NCBI GenBank assembly: GCA_963737575.1
Contig: CAVTTJ010000006.1
Coordinates: 62,001 to 126,000, forward strand
Length of the DNA: 64,000 bases
From: VRUE01 sp963737575
GTDB taxonomy: Bacteria; Actinomycetota; Thermoleophilia; Solirubrobacterales; 70-9
Reading direction: 5' to 3'
The notes under the pieces were generated by a model. It made no database searches. It was given only the letters and a program-made list of their open reading frames with translations, and was not told where the DNA came from. This document shows positions 23,618-31,047 of the stretch, piece after piece; the stretch's first letter is position 1, and each line of letters opens with the position of its first letter. The translations under genes were made by a program, and so were the position numbers.

Positions 23618-24997
23618 GTGCGACCGGGTGACGACAAGCCGACGCAGGGCGAGAGGTTCTACGGGGCCAGATGGCTGACCGAGGAGGCGCCCGATCGGGA
23701 TTTCCCTGCGAGCGGGATGTCGGCGACCGACGCGATGCGGCTCGTCGCCGAGGAACTCGAACTCGAGGGCGAACCGGCTCGCAACCTGGCGACCTTCGTC
23801 ACGACCTGGATGGAGCCCGAGGCCCAGCGCCTTATCGCCGCCAACCTCCATCGCAACTTCATCGACCACGCCGAGTACCCGATCTCGGCCGAAATCGAGC
23901 AGCGCTGCGTGCGGATGCTCGCCAACCTCTTCAACGCGCCTGGCGAGACGACCGGGACCCGCACCCAGGGCTCCTCGGAGGCGATCATGCTCGGCGCCCT
24001 ATCGCTGAAGTGGAAGTGGCGCCAGCGACAGGAAAAGGCCGGAAAGCCGACCGACTCGCCGAATCTCGTCTTCGGCGGCGACGTCCACGTCGTCTGGGAC
24101 AAGTTCTGCCGCTACTTCGACGTCGAGCCGAGGATCGTGCCACTGCAGAAGGGCAAGTACACGATCGGGCCGGAGGACGTCGAGCAGCACATCGATGAGA
24201 ACACCATCGGCGTCGCCGCCGTCCTCGGCACCACCTTCACGGGACATCGCGACGACATCGTCGGGATCAACAACCTCCTCATCAGCACCCGCGACGAGAG
24301 GGGCATCGACATCCCGATGCACGTCGACGCAGCAAGCGGCGGCTTCGTCTGGCCCTTCCTCTACCCCGACTCCGAGTGGGACTTCCGCCTCGAGCAGGTC
24401 CGCTCGATCAACGTCTCCGGGCACAAGTTCGGGCTCGTCTACCCGGGGATCGGGTGGCTGATCTTTCGCGAGAAGGACGATCTCGCCCAGGACCTCGTCT
24501 TCGAGGAGAACTATCTGGGAAAGACCGACGCCACCTTCACCCTCAACTTCTCGACCGGCTCGGCGATGGTTCTGGCGCAGTACTACAACTTCGTCCGCCT
24601 CGGCCGCGAGGGCTATGAGTACATCATCGGGATCATGGAAAAAAACGCTCGCTACCTGGCCGAGCAGCTCTCCAATCAGGGGGACTTCGTGCTGATCGAT
24701 CCCGATTCGGAGCAGCTGCCGCTGGTCGCGTTCCAGCTCGTCGACGGGAAGTCCTACGACGAGTTCGACGTCGCCTGGCAGCTCTCGGCCGAGCGCGGAT
24801 GGATGCTCCCCGCCTACACGTTGCCCCCGGACGCGCAGGATGTGAAGGTGATGCGGGCGCTGGTCAAGGAGACGCTGAGCCATGCCCAGATCGACCATCT
24901 GGCGTCCGACATGAAGGATGCCTGCGCGACCCTCGAGAAGAAGGGCGGCCTGGAGGAGTCCGAGCGCCGCCAGGTGAAGACCGGCACCGGCTACTGA
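23618..24997 (+). CDS. gadB: Glutamate decarboxylase (PLP-dependent)
   Basis: A 459-residue group II decarboxylase that converts L-glutamate to GABA and consumes a proton. Typical GAD blocks are NFIDHAEYP near residue 83, TTGTRTQGSSEAIMLG near 110, HVDAASGGFVWPF near 228 and the PLP-lysine motif SINVSGHKFGLVYPG near 265. The C-terminal tail is short and ends KTGTGY. The start is a GTG 38 nt behind the VOC gene. No glutamate/GABA antiporter is present nearby, so its role in acid resistance is uncertain. Confidence 0.92.
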   Translation: MRPGDDKPTQGERFYGARWLTEEAPDRDFPASGMSATDAMRLVAEELELEGEPARNLATFVTTWMEPEAQRLIAANLHRNFIDHAEYPISAEIEQRCVRMLANLFNAPGETTGTRTQGSSEAIMLGALSLKWKWRQRQEKAGKPTDSPNLVFGGDVHVVWDKFCRYFDVEPRIVPLQKGKYTIGPEDVEQHIDENTIGVAAVLGTTFTGHRDDIVGINNLLISTRDERGIDIPMHVDAASGGFVWPFLYPDSEWDFRLEQVRSINVSGHKFGLVYPGIGWLIFREKDDLAQDLVFEENYLGKTDATFTLNFSTGSAMVLAQYYNFVRLGREGYEYIIGIMEKNARYLAEQLSNQGDFVLIDPDSEQLPLVAFQLVDGKSYDEFDVAWQLSAERGWMLPAYTLPPDAQDVKVMRALVKETLSHAQIDHLASDMKDACATLEKKGGLEESERRQVKTGTGY

Positions 24998-25004
24998 CGT
25001 CGCG

Positions 25005-25469
25005 ATGGAGGACGTCGCACTGTTCCTCCATCTTCTCGGGGTGCTGCTGTTCGTCTCCGGCATCGTCGTCGCCGGCGTCGCGTTCGAGGCCGCCCGGCGC
25101 AAGGAGACCGCGGCCGAGGTCGCGCTGCTGCTCGGCCTCAGCCGCTATGGCGTCGCGCTCGTCGGTGCCGGCGCGCTGCTGCTGTTCGTCTGCGGGCTCT
25201 GGCTCGTCGGCCTCGAGGACGACGTCGGGTTCGGGACCGCTTGGGTCGACGCCGCGATCGCCCTCTTCCTCCTCGTCATCGCGCTCGGCTCGCTCGGCGG
25301 ACGGCGCCCGAAACAAGCGCGGCTGCAGGCTGCAGGGCTTGCCGAGAGGGGTGAGCCGGTCGGCGCCGAGCTGCGCGCCGTCCTCGACGACCCGTCCTCG
25401 CGGGCGGCGAACTACGCATCCGCAGTTCTGGTCCTCGCGATCCTCGCCCTGATGGTCTTCAAGCCCTAG
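25005..25469 (+). CDS. DUF2269-like integral membrane protein
   Basis: A 154-residue membrane protein with four predicted helices (about 5-27, 45-68, 76-95 and 133-152). The start LFLHLLGVLLFVSGIVVAGV and the Gly-rich first helix fit the DUF2269 pattern, whose function is unknown. It lies 7 nt behind gadB, so the two are probably co-transcribed. Its last 4 bases overlap the convergent murL-like gene. Confidence 0.75.
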   Translation: MEDVALFLHLLGVLLFVSGIVVAGVAFEAARRKETAAEVALLLGLSRYGVALVGAGALLLFVCGLWLVGLEDDVGFGTAWVDAAIALFLLVIALGSLGGRRPKQARLQAAGLAERGEPVGAELRAVLDDPSSRAANYASAVLVLAILALMVFKP

Positions 25470-26815
25470 GTCCCGAGCACCTCCTCGACGGCGCTGATCA
25501 GCCCCGGAGGCATCGCCGGACCGCCACGGAGCTCGAGAATTCGATCGAGGTCGGCGCCGTCTGTCTCGAACAGCGGAAGCACCTCTTCGGAGAGTCTTCT
25601 CACCACCGTTTGGCGCCGCCACTCGGGGTCTTCGCCGAGGAGCCGGATCGCCGCCACGCTTTCCTCGATCTCGCCGACACACTCGAAAGGCTTGTGCCCG
25701 CCGACCCCCGTGAGCCTTGCAAAGCCCTCGTACTGACTGGCGTCGTCCAGCATTGCGGCGGCGAAGATCCGGTTGAGGTCCGGTGGCGGCAGAAAGGGGG
25801 CGAGGATGAGGAACACGAACCGGCACTTGTTGCACTCACGACACCAGGAGGAGGCCCTGATGGCAGGGTCGAGCAGGAACTGGCGATTGCAGCTCGTGAA
25901 GGCGGTGTGGTACTCGCGCATCCGGGCGAACGCCCTCGCCACCGCCAGCTCCGAGGCCGGGCGCAGAACCGAAAAGATCCCGGGCCCGTCGAGCTCGGCG
26001 ACTGCATCGGCCATCAGCACTTCGGCTTGCAGGCTCTTGCTGAACTGGTGGTTCACCGCCACTCCGCGCCAGGTCAGGTTCGGCGCCGAGGCCGATCGCT
26101 CGTTCGCCATGACGACCGCGTCGAACCCGTTGAGCTCGGCCGTCAGCAGGGCGACGGCCGAGACGATCGACGTGATCGGGACATGGCCGTTGATCGCTCC
26201 CTGCCGGTTCAGCTCAGGTATTCGGGTGTCGATCCGGCGCCGTGAGATGAGACGCGGCAGCCCCGAGACCGCAACGGTCTGCTCGATCGCCGGGCTGTCT
26301 CCCACCGAGAACAGAGATAGGTCCAAGCCGGATGCCCGGACGATCTCCAGCGCCACGATCGAGTCCTTGCCGCCGCCGACCGAGACGAGGACACGGCCGA
26401 CGGCCCTCTCTTCGGGAGCCGGTCGGGGTGTCTCCCGGCTTTCGAAGGTGGGCCGGGGCAGGGCGGGCAGATCGTTCTGCACCGCCAGCTCGGCAAGGCC
26501 CTCCGAGAAGAGGACCTCGAGCAGGCGTGCCGTCGCCGGCCCCGGTGGCTCCCCGTCGAACTCGATCCTCGGGGGCAGGCAGGTCTTGTAGTAGCTGACC
26601 CCCGCGACCCAGTGCAGCAGTGAGAGGAGGCTTCGGATTCGCTCGGTCTCGACTCCGCCACCGTCCGCCGCAAGCGGTATCTCGAAGGACTCGACGAACT
26701 CGATCTCGTCATCCAGCGCGTAGCCCAATGTGACCCGGCCGTCCTGGTCGATCGACCGACTCGTGAAGCGAAAGGTCGAATATCTCGCGGGATCGAATCG
26801 CTGGGCCTCGAACAT
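25466..26815 (-). CDS. murL: MurL-like UDP-MurNAc-L-Ala-L-Glu epimerase
   Basis: A 449-residue cytosolic protein matching the two-part MurL layout: an N-terminal beta domain (FRFTSRSIDQDGRVTLGYAL) and a PP-loop ATPase domain with SVGGGKDS at 145-152, followed by a Cys cluster SWCRECNKCRFVFLILAPFL. MurL epimerises the terminal L-Glu of UDP-MurNAc-L-Ala-L-Glu to D-Glu with ATP, replacing glutamate racemase. The start at 26815 is chosen because the frame continues upstream only by reading through the tRNA-Val gene. Just 5 nt separate tRNA and start codon, so tRNA 3' processing would leave a nearly leaderless mRNA. The family call is from remembered motifs. Confidence 0.65.
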   Translation of the reverse strand: MFEAQRFDPARYSTFRFTSRSIDQDGRVTLGYALDDEIEFVESFEIPLAADGGGVETERIRSLLSLLHWVAGVSYYKTCLPPRIEFDGEPPGPATARLLEVLFSEGLAELAVQNDLPALPRPTFESRETPRPAPEERAVGRVLVSVGGGKDSIVALEIVRASGLDLSLFSVGDSPAIEQTVAVSGLPRLISRRRIDTRIPELNRQGAINGHVPITSIVSAVALLTAELNGFDAVVMANERSASAPNLTWRGVAVNHQFSKSLQAEVLMADAVAELDGPGIFSVLRPASELAVARAFARMREYHTAFTSCNRQFLLDPAIRASSWCRECNKCRFVFLILAPFLPPPDLNRIFAAAMLDDASQYEGFARLTGVGGHKPFECVGEIEESVAAIRLLGEDPEWRRQTVVRRLSEEVLPLFETDGADLDRILELRGGPAMPPGLISAVEEVLGT

Positions 26816-26820
26816 CTCGA

Positions 26821-26892
26821 TGGGCGCGGCTGGGTTCGAACCAGCGACCTCTCGCGTGTGAGGCGAGCGCTCTCCCACTGAGCTACGCGCCC
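26821..26892 (-). tRNA. tRNA-Val (CAC)
   Basis: On the minus strand the acceptor stem GGGCGCG/CGCGCCC closes a 72-nt cloverleaf with D arm AGCTCAGTGGGAGAGC, anticodon stem CTCGC/GCGAG around loop CTCACAC (anticodon CAC) and T-loop GGTTCGAACC. The discriminator is A and CCA is not encoded. It lies between the antiporter gene (upstream, 46 nt) and murL (downstream, 5 nt), all on one strand. Confidence 0.97.
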
Positions 26893-26938
26893 GGGAGGGG
26901 CCGGAATTCTACGTGGGCGGTGGCGAGTCGGCGCCGAG

Positions 26939-28150
26939 TCAGGCCGTGGAAGGGGCGGGGTTCGGTAGCCCCGCCTCCGCTTCGGCCTTCGCCCGTTTCT
27001 GAAAGGCGGCGCCAACGAAGGGGAAGATGAGGGTCGAGAGCATCGCCGCACCGACCAGGCCGGCTGCGGTCGAAGTTTTCATGTCCCCGTCGTCGATTGC
27101 GATCGTCGTGATCGCGACCACGAGGGGCAGCTCGGTGGCGCAGTAGAAGGCGAGCGCCGCCCGCTGACGGATCTGGAGGACACCCCGGTAGAGCAGCATC
27201 GCCGGTGTTCCGCGGACTACGACGAAGAGGCCGAAGAACATCACCAGCTTCGCCACCGCAGTGACCGATCCGAGCGCGGCGAGGTCGAAGTTGATCCCAC
27301 TGGTGATGAAGAAGAACGGCACGAAGAAGCCGAAACCGACCGCGGTCAGCTTCGACTCGAATATCGAGAGCTCGTGGCCCTTGAGGGCTGCCCTGACGAT
27401 CATTCCGGCGACGAACCCGCCGAGGAGGATGTCGAGGCCGAGCTTGCCGGCGAGGAGCACGAGCCCGAAGACGAGGACCACGGTGACCCGTACCGCGAGC
27501 TGGCTGCTCGCCTCGAAGGTCCGTTCAAGCGCCGACCAGCCGCGCCACGCGAGCCGAACCGAGGCGAGGGCGAGAAGGAGCGCGAGGGCGACGAACGCGA
27601 GCAGGATTCCGGCCTCGTGCAGAGGCTGGTTGGTAGAGAGCACCAGTGTCACGAGCAGGATCGGCCCGAACTCTCCGACGCCACCGGCGCCCAGCAGGTA
27701 CGTGCCGAAGCGGGTTTTCAGTTCGCCGTTGTCGCGCAGGATCGGTATCAGCGTGCCGATCGCGGTCGTCGCCATCGCCGACCCGGTGTACAGGGTCGAG
27801 ACGACGATGCCCGCCGCCGCCAGCACTCCCGCAACGGAGTACGCGATGACGATCGAGAGCAGCCAGCCCAATGCGCCGAGCTCCAGCGGTTTGCCCCTGA
27901 TCCGGTCGAAGTCGATCTCGTAGCCGGCGAAGAAAAAGAGCATCCCGAGGCCGAGGTTGGAGAAGAAGTCGACGAACGAGTCGCTGTGGGCAAGACCGAG
28001 GACTTCGGGCCCGATCAGGATCCCGAGCATGAGCTCGACGACGACGACCGGCGGCGCCAGCCTGCGCGGCACGATCGCCACCGTCACGGCGGCCAGGGCG
28101 GCGACGACGACGATCGCAAAGAACGAGCCGGAGTCGACTTCGATCTTCAT
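26939..28150 (-). CDS. Monovalent cation:proton antiporter (CPA2/KefB-like)
   Basis: A 403-residue membrane protein with 11-12 predicted helices and the CPA2 antiporter core. Landmarks are VVVELMLGILIGPEVLG near residue 40, LGMLFFFAGYEIDFDRI near 70, GTLIPILRDNG near 135, LDILLGGFVAGMIVR near 225 and FFFITSGINFDLA near 268. It lacks the KTN/RCK nucleotide-binding domain of KefB and KefC. It probably exchanges K+ or Na+ for H+. The ATG at 28150 follows TAGGAT by 8 nt, implying a leaderless mRNA divergent from the SRP RNA. Confidence 0.87.
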   Translation of the reverse strand: MKIEVDSGSFFAIVVVAALAAVTVAIVPRRLAPPVVVVELMLGILIGPEVLGLAHSDSFVDFFSNLGLGMLFFFAGYEIDFDRIRGKPLELGALGWLLSIVIAYSVAGVLAAAGIVVSTLYTGSAMATTAIGTLIPILRDNGELKTRFGTYLLGAGGVGEFGPILLVTLVLSTNQPLHEAGILLAFVALALLLALASVRLAWRGWSALERTFEASSQLAVRVTVVLVFGLVLLAGKLGLDILLGGFVAGMIVRAALKGHELSIFESKLTAVGFGFFVPFFFITSGINFDLAALGSVTAVAKLVMFFGLFVVVRGTPAMLLYRGVLQIRQRAALAFYCATELPLVVAITTIAIDDGDMKTSTAAGLVGAAMLSTLIFPFVGAAFQKRAKAEAEAGLPNPAPSTA

Positions 28151-28152
28151 CG

Positions 28153-28189
28153 CGCCCGATCCTACGGTCCGGGGAGGTAGGATCGGGCG
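28153..28189. promoter_or_regulatory. Symmetrical back-to-back promoter between antiporter and SRP RNA
   Basis: A perfect 13-bp inverted repeat (28153-28165 with 28177-28189, 11-nt spacer) carries TAGGAT in each arm. The plus-strand hexamer (28178-28183) lies 7 nt before the SRP RNA 5' end at 28191. The minus-strand hexamer (28164-28159) lies 8 nt before the antiporter ATG at 28150. Both -10 elements are embedded in the same dyad. Confidence 0.6.
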
Positions 28190-28190
28190 T

Positions 28191-28462
28191 GGACCGTGCT
28201 AGGCGGGGAATCAGCGGTGCCCTGTAACCCGCAATCCGCTCTAGCGGGGCCGAATCCCGTTCCGAGGGGCTGGCCGTCGGGGTCAGTGCGCCGGGGGCGG
28301 CGTTGACGGCCGGGTCCTGCGCGACGTGGGCACGTGAATCAGGTCAGGTCCGGAAGGAAGCAGCCTTAAGCGAATGCCGCGGGTGCCGCAGGTGAGCCCG
28401 GCTCGAGCCAAACACGGTGGACACGCCCGGTGACTTCGTCTCAGAGGCGGGGCGCACGGTCC
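28191..28462 (+). ncRNA. ffs: Signal recognition particle RNA, large bacterial type with Alu domain
   Basis: The universal helix-8 motif GTCAGGTCCGGAAGGAAGCA is present near 28341-28360. Upstream, CGGTGCCCTGTAACCCGCAA and AATCCGCTCTAGCGGGGCCG match the Alu-domain loops of Bacillus-type scRNA. The 5' and 3' ends close with a perfect 9-bp stem (GGACCGTGC/GCACGGTCC), giving about 272 nt, much longer than 4.5S RNA. It is followed by ATTTTC. It is the RNA scaffold of SRP for co-translational membrane targeting. Confidence 0.93.
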
Positions 28463-28466
28463 ATTT

Positions 28467-29252
28467 TCAGTCGATCAGCCGCGCCTCCATGCGGTTGATC
28501 GCGATCCGCCACATCACCAGCGCGAAGGCGACGAGCCCCGCGAACCGGACGAGGTCGACCGGGTCGTAGCCGAAGGCGCCGCCGCGGACCAGTTCGACCA
28601 GCTGGTGGAGCGGGTTGAGCTGGGCGACGATCTGGACGCCCTGCGGCAGTTCGTCGATCGGGAAGAAGGCGCCGGAGACGAGGAAGAGCGGCGTCACGAA
28701 CAGCGCCGTCACGTAGTTGAACTGGTCGATCTTGGCGACGATCGCCGCCATCGCGACGCCGAAACCGGCGAAGCCGAGCGCCGTCGCGAAGCAGAACAGC
28801 GGCACCAGCAGCATCCCCGGGGCGGGGTCGAGCCCGAACAGCATCGTCACCAGCAGCGGGAAGCAGCCATAGATGCTTGACCGCACGCCGATCCAGAGCA
28901 TCTCGGCGCTGACCAGCTCTTCGACGTCGACCGGAGCGGCGAGGATCGCGTCGTAGGTGTTCTGGAAACGGTGCTTGACGAAGGTCCCGAACATCGCCGG
29001 CAGGGCGCTGGAGAAGATCACCGCGGTCGCGACCATCCCCGTGCCGACGAACTGGACGTAGGGGACGCCGTGGACTTCGTTGACGAGCGTCGCCGAGAGG
29101 CCGAGCCCGAACGCCAGCAGGTAGACGATCGGTTCCAGCAGGCTGGAGAAGGTCGTGCCGCGCCAGTAGGTCTTGAAGTTCGCCAGCTCGCGGCTCATCA
29201 CGCCGCCGATCGCGGCGGGTTCGAGCCGCCGCAGCCCCACCGGCCTGCTCAT
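28467..29252 (-). CDS. ABC-2 type transporter permease (NodJ-like)
   Basis: A 261-residue permease with six predicted helices and the ABC-2 signature near the C-terminus (LVSGAFFPIDELPQGVQIVA followed by LNPLHQLVELVRGGAFG). The N-terminal cytoplasmic helix (MSRELANFKTYWRGTTFSSL) is typical of NodJ/DrrB members. It exports a lipid-linked, drug or glycan substrate with the ATPase encoded 66 nt upstream. The stop lies 4 nt beyond the SRP RNA on the opposite strand. Confidence 0.88.
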   Translation of the reverse strand: MSRPVGLRRLEPAAIGGVMSRELANFKTYWRGTTFSSLLEPIVYLLAFGLGLSATLVNEVHGVPYVQFVGTGMVATAVIFSSALPAMFGTFVKHRFQNTYDAILAAPVDVEELVSAEMLWIGVRSSIYGCFPLLVTMLFGLDPAPGMLLVPLFCFATALGFAGFGVAMAAIVAKIDQFNYVTALFVTPLFLVSGAFFPIDELPQGVQIVAQLNPLHQLVELVRGGAFGYDPVDLVRFAGLVAFALVMWRIAINRMEARLID

Positions 29253-29318
29253 ATGGATTCCTCGCGCTTCGCTCGCTGCGCGAAGAGGCAGATAAGGCTC
29301 ATTTGTCCCGCTCCGCGA
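29253..29318. repeat. Intergenic repeat, copy B
   Basis: The gap between ATPase stop and permease start reads CCTCGCGCTTCGCTCGCTG then CGCGAAGAGG, then CCCGCTCCGCGATCACTCCG. It aligns with copy A (12218-12281), also an intra-operon gap between two ABC transporter genes. CTTCGCGC and GCGCGAGG form a stem-loop on the transcribed strand. Confidence 0.6.
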
Positions 29319-30209
29319 TCACTCCGCCTCCTCCCCGGTGAGCAGGACGAAGACGTCCTCGAGCGAGGCGGCGCGGCGGACCGCGTCGGCGGGGACCTCG
29401 CCGTCGGCGGCCCGCTCGGAGCCGACGATCGCGATCGCAGGGCCCGCGGGCCGGACCCGGAGCCCGGCGGCCTCGGCCTTCCTCCTCGCCTCGGCAAGCC
29501 GTTCGGGCGGGGCGTAGATTTCCGCCGTCTCGCGGCCCGCGTGCTCGACGATCAGCTCCGCCGGGCGGCCGCGGCTGATGATCTTCCCCCTCGCCATCAC
29601 CGCCACTTCGTCGGCGAGCCGCTCGGCCTCCTCGATGTAGTGCGTCGACATCAGGATCGTCGTCCCCTGCGAGCGCAGGTTGTCGATCAGCGTCCAGAGC
29701 TCGGTCCGGATCTGCGGGTCGAGGCCGACGGTCGGCTCATCGAGCAGGATCAGCTTCGGTTCGTGGACGAGGCCCCTGGCGAGCAGGAGGCGCCGGCGCA
29801 TCCCACCGGAGATCTCGTCGACCGCGTCGTGTCTCCGCCCGGTGAGCCGGGCGAGCTCGAGGCCGCGCTCGACCGCGGCGCCGACATCAGGAACCCGGTA
29901 GAGCCGCGCGAACACGGCAAGGTTGTCTTCGACCGTGACGTCTACGTCGAGGTTGTCGAGCTGCGGGACGACGCCCATCTCGGCCCTGGCGACCTTCGCC
30001 TCGCCCGGGAGCTCGTGCCCGAGGACCCGCAGGACCCCGGCGTCGGGCAGAGCCTGCCCGGTCAGCAGCCGCATCGTCGTCGACTTGCCGGCGCCGTTCG
30101 GCCCGAGCAGGCCGAGGCAGATGCCCTCCGGTACCTCGAGGTCCAGACCGTCCACCGCGGTGATCGGCCCGAACTTCTTAACCACGCCGCGGAGCTCTAT
30201 CGCCGCCAT
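29319..30209 (-). CDS. ABC transporter ATP-binding protein (NodI/DrrA-like)
   Basis: A 296-residue exporter ATPase: Walker A GPNGAGKST near residue 38, Q-loop MGVVPQLDNLD, signature ISGGMRRRLLLARGL near 133, Walker B LILLDEPTVGLDPQ and H-loop MSTHYIEEAE. The last 75 residues form the extra C-terminal domain usual in DrrA-type proteins. It is paired with the ABC-2 permease downstream, separated by repeat copy B. It is divergent from the acetolactate decarboxylase gene. Confidence 0.9.
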   Translation of the reverse strand: MAAIELRGVVKKFGPITAVDGLDLEVPEGICLGLLGPNGAGKSTTMRLLTGQALPDAGVLRVLGHELPGEAKVARAEMGVVPQLDNLDVDVTVEDNLAVFARLYRVPDVGAAVERGLELARLTGRRHDAVDEISGGMRRRLLLARGLVHEPKLILLDEPTVGLDPQIRTELWTLIDNLRSQGTTILMSTHYIEEAERLADEVAVMARGKIISRGRPAELIVEHAGRETAEIYAPPERLAEARRKAEAAGLRVRPAGPAIAIVGSERAADGEVPADAVRRAASLEDVFVLLTGEEAE

Positions 30210-30264
30210 GCATCTGATGCTGTCAGGTCGGCGGGGCTGCCCATGCCGTGGCAGACTGCCCGCC

Positions 30265-31044
30265 GTGCTCGACGAGCGGTGGATCAGGGCCCTCCACGTG
30301 GAGACGATGCGCGAGCGCGAACTGCACGAGGGGCGCGAGCCGCATGTCCTCTTCCAGGCCTCGACGATCGCCGCCCTGCTCGACGGTGCCTACGACGGCG
30401 ACCTCACCTTCGCCGAGCTCGCCGAGCACGGCGACCTCGGGCTCGGCACGCTGAACGGCCTCGACGGCGAGATGATCGCCCTCGACGGCCGCTTCTACCG
30501 GGCCGCGGTCGACGGCGCCATCGCCGAGGTGGCGCCGGAGGAGCGGACCCCGTTCGCCGTGGTCTCCCGGTTCGCGCCGACGATCGAGGCGGAGATCGCC
30601 GGGCCGCTCGCCCACGACGGCCTCCTCGCCGCACTCGACGCCCTGATTCCGGAAGGGGCCGCGTCATGCGCCATCCGCCTCGACGGGCGCTTTGCGACGG
30701 TCCGCGCCCGCTCGGTCCCCCGCCAGAACCCCCCGTATCGGCCGCTGACAGAGGTCGTCGCCGAGCAGCGCGTCTTCGACCTCGACGACGTCGCCGGGAC
30801 GATGCTCGGGTTCCGGTTCCCGAGCTACGCCGAGGGGATCGAGGTCAGCGGGTACCACCTCCACTTCGTCGACTCCGAACGCCGCCGCGGCGGGCACGTC
30901 CTCGATTCGCGGGTCGAGGAGGTCCTGGCCAGGCTCGACCCCTCGAACGATCTCCACATCGAGCTGCCGCCGGCGATCGACCTCGCCAGCCCGGAGGTGG
31001 CCGCCGGGACCCACGCGGCAATCGAGCGGGTCGAGCGCGGCTGA
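30265..31044 (+). CDS. budA: Alpha-acetolactate decarboxylase
   Basis: A 259-residue cytosolic enzyme that converts 2-acetolactate to acetoin. Family landmarks are FQASTIAALLDGAYDGDLTF near residue 30, LGTLNGLDGEMIALDGRFY near 63, and the zinc-binding region GYHLHFVDSERRRGGHVLD near 195 with the three His ligands (HxH and a later His). The GTG at 30265 is preferred to the ATG at 30307, which would remove family-conserved N-terminal residues. No acetolactate synthase lies next to it; the gene ends 3 nt before a convergent membrane protein gene. Confidence 0.92.
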   Translation: MLDERWIRALHVETMRERELHEGREPHVLFQASTIAALLDGAYDGDLTFAELAEHGDLGLGTLNGLDGEMIALDGRFYRAAVDGAIAEVAPEERTPFAVVSRFAPTIEAEIAGPLAHDGLLAALDALIPEGAASCAIRLDGRFATVRARSVPRQNPPYRPLTEVVAEQRVFDLDDVAGTMLGFRFPSYAEGIEVSGYHLHFVDSERRRGGHVLDSRVEEVLARLDPSNDLHIELPPAIDLASPEVAAGTHAAIERVERG

Positions 31045-31047
31045 CGA

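Noticed and set aside
26816..26878. N-terminal extension of the murL-like protein
   Set aside because: The extra 21 residues (ERSPHTREVAGSNPAAP type) are translated from the tRNA-Val gene and are not protein sequence.
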